Shown piece by piece: positions 32,622-41,658 of a DNA stretch of 52,506 bases. The stretch spans positions 1-52,506 of the forward strand of contig CALWXR010000012.1 in NCBI GenBank assembly GCA_944385535.1, given 5' to 3'. The notes under the pieces are model-generated. The model was not told the DNA's origin and did no database searches. It was given only the letters and a program-made list of their open reading frames with translations. This DNA comes from an uncultured Oscillospiraceae bacterium (GTDB lineage: Bacteria; Bacillota; Clostridia; Oscillospirales; Oscillospiraceae). Position 1 is the first letter of the stretch. Every line of letters starts with the position of its first letter. The position numbers and the translations under genes were made by a program.

Positions 32622-33656
32622 TTACGGGATTCCGGGGACGCCTTTACTCCTTTTTGGGGCCGCGGCGCTTTCCCGCTGCATCAGCGTCACCGGCACCGTG
32701 ACCCAGCGGCCGTTTTTGCCTCCTTCCATGGCGCTTTGCAGCAGTTCAATGCTCTTTTGGGCCAGCATCTGTACCGACTGGGCCACGGTAGACAGCCGGG
32801 GGACGGTATATTCGCCAATGGTCAGGCCGTCAAAGCCCACCACGGATACATCCCGGGGCACCCGCTTCCCCGCGTCCTCCAATGCCCGGATCGCCCCAAT
32901 GGCCATCACGTCGGACACGGCAAACACGGCGGTAAACTCCCGGTTCCGGCAAAGCAGGGTCCGGGCCGCCTGATATCCATCCTCATAGGAAAACCGGATG
33001 GATTCATAGTCCCGCTCAGGGTCAAAAGCCAGGCTATGCTTTTCAAATGCCGCCATGGCGCCTTCAAACCGCTTCCGGGCAGTGTCGGAGGTCTCCCGTT
33101 CGCCGCCGATCAGGACGATTTTTCTGTGTCCCAGAGACACCAGGTAGTCAATGGCCATTTCCCCTGCCAGGGCGTCATCAGAGGTGACGCTGGACAGATT
33201 GGGAAAGGCCAGATCCGCCGCGTCGTTGGTCACCAGCACACAGGGCAGGCTGATATGGTGAAAATCCCGGCGAAAATGCTCCCGGCTGCCTCCCAGAAAC
33301 AGCACCCCCAGGGGCTTCTTTTCCTGACAAAGGCGAATGGCCTGGCGAACCTCATTCTCATTTTCGTCAATATAGTCCACCACAAGGGGGTATTTCATTT
33401 GCGCCACTCTGGATTGAAGTTCCTCCAGCAGGCTGCTGAACAGCTGGTTATTGTTGCCCTTACAGATCACCAGCACAGATGTGCCCCGGTGCTGCTTCAG
33501 CTGCTTGGCATTGGCGTTCAGCTGAAAGCCCGATTCTTTCGCGGCCTTCAGGATCACTTCCCTTGCCCGGTTGCTGACGTTGGGCTGGTTGTTCAGCACC
33601 CGGGAAACGGTGCCCAGGGAATAACCGGTTTGGGCCGCCAAGTCTTTGATGGTCAC
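32622..33656 (-). CDS. LacI family transcriptional regulator (GTG start)
   Basis: A 344-residue protein: LacI HTH (TIKDLAAQTGYSLGTVSRVL, then NNQPNVSNRAREVILKAAKE) and a periplasmic-binding-like sensor domain (LGVLFLGGSREH, LGHRKIVLIGGERETSDT, AVSDVMAIGAIRAL, VSVVGFDGLTIGEYTVPRLS). The start is GTG at 33656 after AAGGAGGAACGCTCC. Promoter on the minus strand: TTGTAA (33725-33730), 17 bases, TATAAT (33702-33707). It may control the adjacent sialate cluster, through the GAAACGTTTC palindrome at 29048. Confidence 0.94.
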   Translation of the reverse strand: MTIKDLAAQTGYSLGTVSRVLNNQPNVSNRAREVILKAAKESGFQLNANAKQLKQHRGTSVLVICKGNNNQLFSSLLEELQSRVAQMKYPLVVDYIDENENEVRQAIRLCQEKKPLGVLFLGGSREHFRRDFHHISLPCVLVTNDAADLAFPNLSSVTSDDALAGEMAIDYLVSLGHRKIVLIGGERETSDTARKRFEGAMAAFEKHSLAFDPERDYESIRFSYEDGYQAARTLLCRNREFTAVFAVSDVMAIGAIRALEDAGKRVPRDVSVVGFDGLTIGEYTVPRLSTVAQSVQMLAQKSIELLQSAMEGGKNGRWVTVPVTLMQRESAAAPKRSKGVPGIP

Positions 33657-33701
33657 GGAGCGTTCCTCCTTATTTATAGAAAACCATTTTTCCGTACGAA
33701 G

Positions 33702-33730
33702 ATTATACCTGAAATTCCACCCTTTTACAA
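33702..33730 (-). promoter_or_regulatory. Promoter of the lacI-type gene
   Basis: TTGTAA, 17 bases, TATAAT on the minus strand, 46 bases before the GTG start. Confidence 0.6.
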
Positions 33731-33761
33731 GCCCCGCCGGGCCCTAGCCGAAAGGGAGCAG

Positions 33762-33791
33762 AAAAAAGGCCGGCCCCCGCGGGGGCCGGCC
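33762..33791 (-). terminator. Strong terminator after gap
   Basis: A perfect 24-base GC palindrome (33768-33791, GGCCGGCCCCCG half) followed on the minus strand by six Ts (33762-33767), 20 bases past the gap stop codon. Confidence 0.9.
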
Positions 33792-33810
33792 GGAGATTAA
33801 CTGGCTTACA

Positions 33811-34827
33811 TTACAGCAGAGTGGAGAAGTGCTTGATGGTGCGGACCATCTGAGAAACGTAGGAGTTCTCATTGTCGTACCAGGACACAACCTGAACCTG
33901 GGTCTTGCCGCCGTCCAGGGGGCAAACCATGGTCTGAGTGGCGTCGAACAGGGAGCCGAAGCGCATGCCGATGACGTCGGAGGAAACAATCTCATCCTCG
34001 TTGTAGCCGAAGGACTCGGTAGCGGCAGCCTTCATGGCGGCGTTGATGTCGTCCTTGGTCACAGCCTTGTCCACAACGGCGTTCAGAATGGTGGTGGAGC
34101 CGGTGGGAGTGGGAACACGCTGAGCGGCGCCGATCAGCTTGCCGTTCAGCTCGGGGATGACCAGGCCGATGGCCTTGGCAGCGCCGGTGGAGTTGGGAAC
34201 AATGTTCACAGCGCCGGCACGGGAGCGGCGCAGGTCGCCCTTGCGCTGGGGGCCGTCCAGGATCATCTGGTCGCCGGTGTAGGCGTGGATGGTGCACATA
34301 ATGCCGGACTCGATGGGAGCCAGGTCATTCAGAGCCTTGGCCATGGGGGCCAGGCAGTTGGTGGTGCAGGAAGCGGCGGAGATGATGTGATCGTCCTTGG
34401 TCAGGGTCTCGTGGTTGACGTTGTAAACGATGGTGGGCAGATCGTTGCCGGCAGGAGCGGAGATGACGACCTTCTTGGCGCCGGCGTCGATGTGGGCCTG
34501 AGCCTTAGCCTTGGAAGTGTAGAAGCCGGTGCACTCCAGAACAACGTCCACACCCAGCTCGCCCCAGGGCAGCTCAGCGGCGTTGGCCTTGGCGTAAATG
34601 GTGATCTTCTTGCCGTCCACAACGATGTTGTCCTCGCCGGCCTCGACGGTGTGACCCATAGCGGCGTAGTTGCCCTGGGTGGAATCGTACTTCAGCAGGT
34701 GCGCCAGCATCTTGGGGGAGGTCAGGTCGTTGATGGCAACGACTTCGAAGCCCTCAGCGCCGAACATCTGACGGAAGGCCAGACGGCCGATACGGCCAAA
34801 ACCATTGATTGCTACTTTAACAGACAT
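33811..34827 (-). CDS. gap: Glyceraldehyde-3-phosphate dehydrogenase, type I
   Basis: A 338-residue enzyme starting [20 protein letters not shown] after GGAGGAATTACC. NAD-binding GFGRIGR and the IND Asp after the second strand indicate NAD+ use. Catalytic Cys in [12 protein letters not shown], His in HAYTGDQ; substrate loops [12 protein letters not shown] and NENSYVSQM. It is the glycolytic GAPDH, monocistronic, with a consensus-like promoter and a very strong terminator. Confidence 0.98.
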   Translation of the reverse strand: MSVKVAINGFGRIGRLAFRQMFGAEGFEVVAINDLTSPKMLAHLLKYDSTQGNYAAMGHTVEAGEDNIVVDGKKITIYAKANAAELPWGELGVDVVLECTGFYTSKAKAQAHIDAGAKKVVISAPAGNDLPTIVYNVNHETLTKDDHIISAASCTTNCLAPMAKALNDLAPIESGIMCTIHAYTGDQMILDGPQRKGDLRRSRAGAVNIVPNSTGAAKAIGLVIPELNGKLIGAAQRVPTPTGSTTILNAVVDKAVTKDDINAAMKAAATESFGYNEDEIVSSDVIGMRFGSLFDATQTMVCPLDGGKTQVQVVSWYDNENSYVSQMVRTIKHFSTLL

Positions 34828-34905
34828 GGTAATTCCTCCATTTTTATTACTGCGATGCAGTATTATACTTGGAATATACGGCATTCGATATTACCGTACG
34901 GATTT

Positions 34906-34934
34906 ATTATACAATATGGAAGCAGCCTTGTAAA
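34906..34934 (-). promoter_or_regulatory. Promoter of gap
   Basis: On the minus strand TTTACA (34929-34934), 17 bases, TATAAT (34906-34911). A second TATAAT lies nearer the gene (about 34861-34866) and may be an additional start. The leader is about 75 bases. Confidence 0.65.
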
Positions 34935-34982
34935 CTGTGAAAAGTGTACAAAACAGTTTCTATTTCCTGTTAATTCGGTGCA

Positions 34983-35017
34983 CTTTGCTTACGCTCGTCC
35001 GATCATCGGAAGCAAAG
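34983..35017 (-). terminator. Hairpin after the DUF3048 gene
   Basis: CTTTGCTT (34983-34990) pairs with AAGCAAAG (35010-35017), extended by GTGC/GCAC with a bulge, 20 bases beyond the stop codon. Confidence 0.45.
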
Positions 35018-35036
35018 CACCCCGGCGGGGGCGGCT

Positions 35037-36158
35037 TTATGCCTCCGCTTCTTCAACGGCGCCCCAGGTCACAGGGGATTCCGGCGCGCAGATGGCGATA
35101 TAGGTGTTGCCCTGGCCGAAGGGGAGGGGCTGGCCGTCCTCCGTAAAGAAGCGGAAGGGTTCTTCCTCCCCGTCACAGGTCCAGGTCATGGGGATGATCT
35201 TGCCGCCGCAGGCAAAATAGCCGGCACCGCCGGCCACAAAGTCCGGACTGAAGTAGGTGCAGCCGGAGCCGTACACCTTGGAGATCTGGGTGTACATGAC
35301 CACCACATTCTGGAAGGCCTCCGGCTCTTCCGTGATCTGATCGGTCATCATCTGGTCATACTGGTAGAACACGTATTTTCCCAGAGTCTCATCATAGCGC
35401 ATGATGGTTTCTTTTTTATAGTTCTCATAGGTGAGCACCACGCTGATCTGCTGGGCATCCTCACCGTTTGCGGGCGTGCCGTCCTCGGTGAAGAGGAAGC
35501 CATAGTCCCGCTCCAGGGTCATGGGCACGCCCTGGGACTCCGCGTAGGCCTTGATTCCGGGGCCGTTGCCGAACAGGCAGTGCTCGTAGCCCCGGCCATA
35601 CTCCGTATCCCGATAGGCGGTATTCTGAGAAAGCTCGTCACCCTGCCGGTCCAGAGAATCGATGTTATAGTGGACGATCCCCCGGCTGTTGGCATCCCCA
35701 ATCACCGTGCCGGAGCCGCCGGCATGGGTCAGGATCAGGCTGTAGTGCTGGGCAAGATCATTGAACATCAGCCGGGTGGATCGGGTGGAGCCGATGGCCT
35801 CCACGCTTTCAATATCCGTATACAGGGCCAGGCACCGGACGATGGAGTTGTTCACAAAGCACTCCACCAGCATATCCGCCTGATTCACGCCCACATGGGG
35901 GATGGCATCCCGGATATTGCTGATGGTGTTGGCAAAGATCCGTCCGGTAAAGGGGGCGTCCAGAATCTCGCCGTTCAGGGGATTGTAGTACACCGGCGCG
36001 GGCTCGGTGGTCTCCTCCGTAGTTTCTGCCTGGGTTTGCTCCGGCTGGGTTTCCTGAACGCCGGCGTTCGGCTGGGTATCGGCATAGTAGTCCTGCTTTT
36101 TTCCGCAGCCTGCCAGCAGCATGGCCGCCAGAAGGGTAAGCGCGATGATCCGCTTCAT
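35037..36158 (-). CDS. DUF3048 (YerB-like) lipoprotein
   Basis: A 373-residue lipoprotein (MKRIIALTLLAAMLLAGC) with a Gln/Thr/Glu-rich linker and the DUF3048 core: ANTISNIRDAIPHVGVNQAD, RCLALYTDIESVEAIGSTRS, LTHAGGSG, and the C-terminal TYFSPDFVAGGAGYFACGGK and GQGNTYIAIC. It is an extracellular protein of unknown function, YerB-like. It is the last gene of the likely secA-pgeF-binding protein-DUF3048 run. The start follows GAAAGGAAGATAATT. Confidence 0.85.
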   Translation of the reverse strand: MKRIIALTLLAAMLLAGCGKKQDYYADTQPNAGVQETQPEQTQAETTEETTEPAPVYYNPLNGEILDAPFTGRIFANTISNIRDAIPHVGVNQADMLVECFVNNSIVRCLALYTDIESVEAIGSTRSTRLMFNDLAQHYSLILTHAGGSGTVIGDANSRGIVHYNIDSLDRQGDELSQNTAYRDTEYGRGYEHCLFGNGPGIKAYAESQGVPMTLERDYGFLFTEDGTPANGEDAQQISVVLTYENYKKETIMRYDETLGKYVFYQYDQMMTDQITEEPEAFQNVVVMYTQISKVYGSGCTYFSPDFVAGGAGYFACGGKIIPMTWTCDGEEEPFRFFTEDGQPLPFGQGNTYIAICAPESPVTWGAVEEAEA

Positions 36159-36200
36159 AATTATCTTCCTTTCGTCATTGCTTTTTCAAATTGAATCCGG

Positions 36201-37778
36201 TCAATCCTCCACCTCAATGCTGTCCATGGTCTTGCCCAGGGAGTAGGCAAACACATTGTCCCGGGTGGGGGTCAGGTCGGTGAGCAGGCCCCGCTTGGCG
36301 TAAACCGCGTAGTAACCGAACATCACCGGAAGGATCCGGCCGTCGTCCGCCACCATTTTGTACAGGTTATAGTAGTTGCCCTCGTCTTCCAGGGAAAGCT
36401 TGACCATGTTGTAAATGGTCTCGTTGGCCAGGCCGCCCCAGCCCATCTCTCCCCAGGGCCGGTAAAATTCCGACAGATCCATGGTAGACGACAGCCGGGT
36501 GACGCCCAGATAGATGTCAAAGTTCTGGGCCTCGATGACCTGCTCATACATACCGGTGGAATACTCCTTGGTCTCGCAGGGAAGTCCAAAATCCGTTAAG
36601 GTTTCGGCAATCTGCCGGGCGCACCGGAGCCGGGCGGAGTCGTCGCTGTTCACCACCAGCCGCATGGTCTTGTCCTTGCCCTTGTCATCCTCGGGAATCT
36701 GAAAGCCGCTCATTTCATTGATAAAGCGCATTTCATCATACTCATAATTCTGGGCCAGACTCTCGTAATAATAGGGAGAGTTGGGCGAAACGGGCAGGGT
36801 CACCGGAATGGCCATGCCATCGTAGTTCTCCTCCACCAGGGTAGCCCGGTCAATGGCGTAGGTGAGAATGGTTCGCAGGGTGCCGTCTGTAAAGAAATCG
36901 CTCCAGGTGACGTTACAGCCAATATACATCATATAGCCGTTTTCAATCTCCCACAGCTCATAGTCACAGCGGTAGTCGGCATAGACGTCGGTTTGGGGAT
37001 TGGTGCACACAATGCCCACGTCTCCAAACTCAAATTCATCCCGGATTTGGGAGGTGGACTCCGCTTCCAGCAGGGGAACATGGGAGGCGGTAGCCGCCAG
37101 CTCCGTACTGCCGCACCACCAGTTGCTCACCCGCTGCAAGTAAGACTGGGCGTTCTCCTCCTCCACCAGGGCATAGGGCCCGCTGCCCACAGGGTGATCC
37201 GCCTGAACCTCGGCGGCCTTCACGATGGGAATATCCAGCAGCAGGGGAAAGTTCTGGTAGGGGGTATCCAGGAAGAAGTCGATGCCGCCGTCGCTGGACA
37301 GCTCGATCTTGGCAATATGGGTAAAGCGCCCCTTGTAGTAGACATTTTCCCGGGCCTGCTCATAAGAAGCCATTACATCCTGCAAGGTGACCTGGGCGCC
37401 GTCGGAAAAGGTGGCGTTTTCCTCAATATAAATGGTCCAGGTTCGGTAATCCGTGGTCACCTTGTAGCCGGAGCAGAGAATGGGAACCGGCTCATAGTCG
37501 GAGTTTACATAAAACAGCGGCTGATAGATCAGGGACATCACCAGCCGGTTGGTGTAGTCGCTGCCGTACAGGGGGTTCATGGATCGTTCCTTATAATAGA
37601 TCAGGGTCAGCTCCTGGGTATCTTCCTCCTCAGGCAGAATGTCCTCCGGCTCCTGGCCTTCCATCAAAATGGCGTCGCCGGTGGCTACATAGGCGGAATT
37701 GTCGATCTTTCTGCCGCAGCCCGGGAGCATGCCCAGCAGCATCACCACGGCTGTCAACATCGCGATCCGTTTTTTCAT
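36201..37778 (-). CDS. Peptide-type ABC transporter substrate-binding lipoprotein
   Basis: A 525-residue lipoprotein (MKKRIAMLTAVVMLLGMLPG before the Cys) of the family-5 (DppA/OppA-like) binding proteins: SMNPLYGSDYTNRLVMSLIY, PLFYVNSDYEPVPILCSGY, WTIYIEENATFSDGAQVT, DVMASYEQARENVYYKGRF, PVGSGPYALVEEENAQSYL. No permease or ATPase is adjacent, so it is an orphan binding protein. The start ATG at 37778 overlaps the pgeF stop (ATGA) and follows GGAGGCAGATCA. Confidence 0.85.
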   Translation of the reverse strand: MKKRIAMLTAVVMLLGMLPGCGRKIDNSAYVATGDAILMEGQEPEDILPEEEDTQELTLIYYKERSMNPLYGSDYTNRLVMSLIYQPLFYVNSDYEPVPILCSGYKVTTDYRTWTIYIEENATFSDGAQVTLQDVMASYEQARENVYYKGRFTHIAKIELSSDGGIDFFLDTPYQNFPLLLDIPIVKAAEVQADHPVGSGPYALVEEENAQSYLQRVSNWWCGSTELAATASHVPLLEAESTSQIRDEFEFGDVGIVCTNPQTDVYADYRCDYELWEIENGYMMYIGCNVTWSDFFTDGTLRTILTYAIDRATLVEENYDGMAIPVTLPVSPNSPYYYESLAQNYEYDEMRFINEMSGFQIPEDDKGKDKTMRLVVNSDDSARLRCARQIAETLTDFGLPCETKEYSTGMYEQVIEAQNFDIYLGVTRLSSTMDLSEFYRPWGEMGWGGLANETIYNMVKLSLEDEGNYYNLYKMVADDGRILPVMFGYYAVYAKRGLLTDLTPTRDNVFAYSLGKTMDSIEVED

Positions 37779-38575
37779 TGATCTGCCTCCTTGCATAGAA
37801 TCAGCGCCCCCTGAGAGCCTCGCCGCCCCTGGGTGAACCGGTGGGACCAGAACCGATCATGGCTGCAATAGGTGCATTCGTCGCTGATGTCAATATGGGT
37901 GACCCCCGCCCGGTTCAGGGCCAGGGCGTTGATGGCCTTCAGATCCAAGTGGTACTTTTCCCCGCGTTTTTCTATATAGGGCAGCACATCCTCTCCAAAG
38001 GCGGCGAGCATGGCCTGGGGCACATCGGCGTCGGTTTCAAAATGGCACTGGCCGATGTTGGGGCCGATGGCCGCCCGGATATTCTCCGGTTTGCAGCCGA
38101 AAGAACGAACCATCGCCTCCACCACCTTGGGGCCGATGGCCTTGGCGGTGCCCCGCCAGCCCGCGTGGGCAGCGCCCACGGCGCCGGTCACCGGGTCGTG
38201 GAAGAGCAGGGGCGTGCAGTCGGCGGTGAACACCATTAAGCTCACCCCGGGGGTGTTGGTCACCAGGCCGTCGCACTCCGGGTAATTCCGGTGGCACAGC
38301 CCCGCCCCGTCCTTATCCGTCACCACCCGGACAATGTCCGAGTGGGTCTGATGGGTCATTACGATTTTGTCCGGGTCAACACCCACGCCCTCACAGAGGA
38401 TGCGGATGTTTTGTTCCACATTCTCCATGGTGTCCTCCCGGCCCACAGCCAGATTCATGCTGGCCTGGTTTCCGGTGCTCACGCCCCCATAGCGGGTGGT
38501 AAAGCAGTGGGGCGCGGCGATCCCCTCCGCCGTGAGATATTCCAATGTTCCAACTTTTACATTCTTTATAGACAT
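37775..38575 (-). CDS. pgeF: Laccase-domain protein, purine nucleoside phosphorylase/peptidoglycan editing factor
   Basis: A 266-residue YfiH/PgeF family protein: MTHQTHSDIVRVV, ECDGLVTNTPGVSLMVFTAD, CTPLLFHDP, VGAAHAGWRGTAKAI and GPNIGQCHFET. Metal-binding His/Cys residues are conserved. The family salvages purine nucleosides (adenosine, inosine) and in E. coli removes wrong residues from peptidoglycan precursors. The start (MSIKNVKVG) follows CAGGAGCAAATC. It lies 35 bases after secA. Confidence 0.93.
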   Translation of the reverse strand: MSIKNVKVGTLEYLTAEGIAAPHCFTTRYGGVSTGNQASMNLAVGREDTMENVEQNIRILCEGVGVDPDKIVMTHQTHSDIVRVVTDKDGAGLCHRNYPECDGLVTNTPGVSLMVFTADCTPLLFHDPVTGAVGAAHAGWRGTAKAIGPKVVEAMVRSFGCKPENIRAAIGPNIGQCHFETDADVPQAMLAAFGEDVLPYIEKRGEKYHLDLKAINALALNRAGVTHIDISDECTYCSHDRFWSHRFTQGRRGSQGALILCKEADQ

Positions 38576-38609
38576 GATTTGCTCCTGACAGCGGAAGGGG
38601 CTTTCCACC

Positions 38610-41366
38610 TCATTCCGCCATTTTATCTTTCTGCATACAGCACTTTTTATACTTCTTGCCGCTGCCGCAGGGGCAGGGATCGTTGGGGCCGACCTTCTTG
38701 GCGGCGTTGCGCACCGGCTGCCGCTTCACCTGGGCCTTGCCCGCGGCGGTGGCGCCGGTCTCCTTGGCCACCTTCTCCCGCTTGACCTCCTGGGCAGGCC
38801 GCAGCTGCACCAGGAACATCCGCCGGATGGTCTCCTCCCGGATGGCCTGGATCATGGCCTGGAACATTTGATAGCCCTCTTCCTTGTAGGCCACCACCGG
38901 ATCATGCTGGCCGTAGGCCCGCAGGCCGATGCCCTGCTTCAGATCCTCCATGGCGTCGATGTTGTCCATCCAGTATTCGTCCACCACCCGGAGCATGATC
39001 ACCCGCTCCAGCTCCCGCATGACCTTGGGGGTATAGGCGGTTTCCTTGGCCTCGTAGGTGTTCCTGGCAATGTCGAATACCGTTTCCGTCAGATCCTCCG
39101 CCTTTTTGCCCAGAAGCTGATTCTCCCGGGAAGCCAGAGTTCCCTTGGCGAAGTAGATCCCTTCCATGGAAGCGGCCAGGTTTTTCAGTCCCTTTTCCGT
39201 AACCAGCCCGCCGTCGTCGCTGAGGGCGGTGGTAACGGTGCTCTCCACAAAGGCGCGGAGCATGGTCATCATATTCTCCCGCAGGTCCTCTCCGTCCAGC
39301 ACCTTCTGCCGCTGGGCGTAGATCACTTCCCGCTGGGTGTTCATCACGTTGTCGTATTCCAGCACGTTCTTTCTGGCCCGGAAGTTCCGGGATTCCACGT
39401 TCTTCTGGGCGTTTTCCACGGCGTTGCTCAAAATCTTGGCGTCAATGGGGGTATCCTCGTCAATGCCCAGGGAATCCATCATGCCCATGACCCGATCCGT
39501 GGAGAACAGGCGCATCAGATCGTCCTGCAGGCTCAGGTAGAACCGGCTCTCGCCGGGATCCCCCTGACGGCCGGAACGGCCCCGGAGCTGGTTGTCGATC
39601 CGCCGGGACTCATGGCGCTCGGTGCCCACAATGAACAGGCCCCCTGCCTGGCGAACCTTTTCCGCCTCGTCCTTGATCTCCTCCCGGTGCTTTTTCAGCA
39701 GCTGCTCATACTTTCCGCGTACCGCCAGAATCTCCGGATCGGAAGTCTCGGCATAGGAGTCCGCCTCCCGGAGCAGCTCCTCGGGCAGATCCATCTTCGC
39801 CAGCTCCGCCTTGGCCAGGAAGTCCGCGTTGCCGCCCAGCATAATATCCGTACCACGGCCGGCCATGTTGGTGGCGATGGTCACCGCCCCGAATTTACCG
39901 GCCTGGGCCACAATCTGGGCCTCCTGCTCATGGTGCTTGGCGTTGAGCACGTTGTGGCCGATGCCCTCCCGCTTTAACAGCTTGCTGAGCAGCTCGCTTT
40001 TCTCAATGGAAATGGTGCCCACCAGCACCGGCTGGCCCTTTTCGTGGCAGGTCTTTACCTGCTCCACAATGGCCCGGTACTTGCCCGCCTCATTTTTATA
40101 TACCACATCGGTGTGGTCCTGCCGGATCACCGGCTTGTTGGTGGGGATCTCCACCACGTCCAGATTGTAAATGGCGTTGAATTCCTCTTCTTCCGTCAAT
40201 GCGGTGCCGGTCATGCCGGAGAGCTTATTGTACAGCCGGAAGAAGTTCTGGAAGGTGATGGTGGCCAGGGTCTTGCTTTCTCCCGCCACGGCTACCCCTT
40301 CCTTGGCCTCGATGGCCTGATGCAAGCCTTCATTGTACCGCCGCCCGTACATTAACCGTCCGGTGAACTCGTCCACAATGATGATCTGGCCGTCCTTTAC
40401 CACATAGTCAATGTCCTTCTTCATCAGGCCCCGGGCCTTCATGGCCTGGTTGATGTGGTGGGAAAGGGTGGTGTTCTCCGCGTCCGCCAGGTTCTCCACC
40501 CCGAAGTATTTTTCCGCCTTGGCGATGCCGCTGGCGGTGAGGGACACGGTACGGTGCTTCTCGTCTACGATGTAGTCGCAGTCGTAGTCGTCCTGAACTT
40601 CCTTCTCGTCGGTTTTGGCGAACACCTGCCGGCGCAGAGTGGACACAAAATAATCCGTCATTTCATACAGCTTGGAGGAATCCTCCCCCTTGCCGGAAAT
40701 AATCAGCGGGGTTCTTGCCTCGTCAATGAGGATGGAGTCCACCTCGTCCACAATGGCAAAATTATGACCCCGCTGAACCAGCTCCTGCTTGTAGATGGCC
40801 ATGTTGTCCCGCAGATAATCAAAGCCCAGCTCATTGTTGGTGCAGTAAGTAATGTCCGCGGCATAGGCGGCCCGGCGCTCCTGCTGGCTCATGCCCGGGA
40901 TCACCAGGCCGATGGTCAGGCCCATATAGCGGTAGACCTTGCCCATCCACTCGGACTGATACTTGGCCAGGTAGTCGTTGACGGTGACCACGTGGACGCC
41001 TTTGCCGGTGAGGGCGTTCAGGTAGCAGGGCAGAATGGCAACCAGGGTCTTGCCTTCACCGGTTTTCATTTCCGCGATCCGGCCCTGATGGAGCACGATG
41101 CCGCCGATGAGCTGAACCGGGTAAGGGCGCAATCCCAGCACCCGGTCCGCCGCCTCCCGAATGGCGGCGAAGGCCTCGGGCAAAAGATCGTCCAGCGTCT
41201 CCCCCTCATTCAGCCGTTTTTTAAATTCTCCGGTTTTTGCCTTCAGCGCTTCCTCAGACAGTTCCCGGTACTCCGGCTCCAGCGCCAGGATCTTGTCCAC
41301 CAGGGGCTGGATCTTCTTGATCTCCCGCTGGGAACGGGTGCCGAACACTTTATCGAAAAGTCCCAT
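38610..41366 (-). CDS. secA: Preprotein translocase ATPase SecA
   Basis: A 918-residue full-length SecA: N-terminal MGLFDKVFGTRSQREIKKIQ, Walker A AEMKTGEGKT, VVTVNDYLAK, DEVDSILIDEARTPL, motif MAGRGTDIMLGGN, LRGRSGRQGDPGESRF, and the C-terminal zinc motif CPCGSGKKYKKCC that binds SecB or ribosomes. It drives export through SecYEG at the cytoplasmic membrane. The start follows TAAAGGAGAAGGATC. The promoter region on the minus strand has an extended TGCTATAAT at about 41421. Confidence 0.99.
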   Translation of the reverse strand: MGLFDKVFGTRSQREIKKIQPLVDKILALEPEYRELSEEALKAKTGEFKKRLNEGETLDDLLPEAFAAIREAADRVLGLRPYPVQLIGGIVLHQGRIAEMKTGEGKTLVAILPCYLNALTGKGVHVVTVNDYLAKYQSEWMGKVYRYMGLTIGLVIPGMSQQERRAAYAADITYCTNNELGFDYLRDNMAIYKQELVQRGHNFAIVDEVDSILIDEARTPLIISGKGEDSSKLYEMTDYFVSTLRRQVFAKTDEKEVQDDYDCDYIVDEKHRTVSLTASGIAKAEKYFGVENLADAENTTLSHHINQAMKARGLMKKDIDYVVKDGQIIIVDEFTGRLMYGRRYNEGLHQAIEAKEGVAVAGESKTLATITFQNFFRLYNKLSGMTGTALTEEEEFNAIYNLDVVEIPTNKPVIRQDHTDVVYKNEAGKYRAIVEQVKTCHEKGQPVLVGTISIEKSELLSKLLKREGIGHNVLNAKHHEQEAQIVAQAGKFGAVTIATNMAGRGTDIMLGGNADFLAKAELAKMDLPEELLREADSYAETSDPEILAVRGKYEQLLKKHREEIKDEAEKVRQAGGLFIVGTERHESRRIDNQLRGRSGRQGDPGESRFYLSLQDDLMRLFSTDRVMGMMDSLGIDEDTPIDAKILSNAVENAQKNVESRNFRARKNVLEYDNVMNTQREVIYAQRQKVLDGEDLRENMMTMLRAFVESTVTTALSDDGGLVTEKGLKNLAASMEGIYFAKGTLASRENQLLGKKAEDLTETVFDIARNTYEAKETAYTPKVMRELERVIMLRVVDEYWMDNIDAMEDLKQGIGLRAYGQHDPVVAYKEEGYQMFQAMIQAIREETIRRMFLVQLRPAQEVKREKVAKETGATAAGKAQVKRQPVRNAAKKVGPNDPCPCGSGKKYKKCCMQKDKMAE

Positions 41367-41577
41367 GATCCTTCTCCTTTAATAAAAACAAATGGCAATA
41401 ACAAATCAATTTACGGTATTATAGCACAGCTGTAAAGAAAAATATAGACGAATTTGTGAATAAAATCCGCCGGTTTCTCTTAAGAATTGTTGTACGGGGT
41501 TCCCCGAAACCGGAGGGAATCCCTCGCTTCCGGGCCGCCGGTCCCTGGGTAACCAAAGCCGAAGGGCGCAATTTTTT

Positions 41578-41604
41578 GGGGCTGTCTCTTAATCAGACAG
41601 CCCC
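41578..41604. repeat. GGGGCTGTCT hairpin, copy 2
   Basis: GGGGCTGTCT (41578-41587) and AGACAGCCCC (41595-41604) form a perfect 10-bp stem with a T-run before it (a terminator-like A-run on the minus strand). It is closely related to the hairpin at 13687-13713. Within 41367-41658 the only other signals are the secA promoter and a GC-rich CCGGAGGGA/TCCCTCGCTTCCGG hairpin near 41510-41535. Confidence 0.55.
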
Positions 41605-41658
41605 ACATTGTTTTCGGCATTCATAAACTCCCGGGCACCGCGCCCTATGTCAAAGCGT

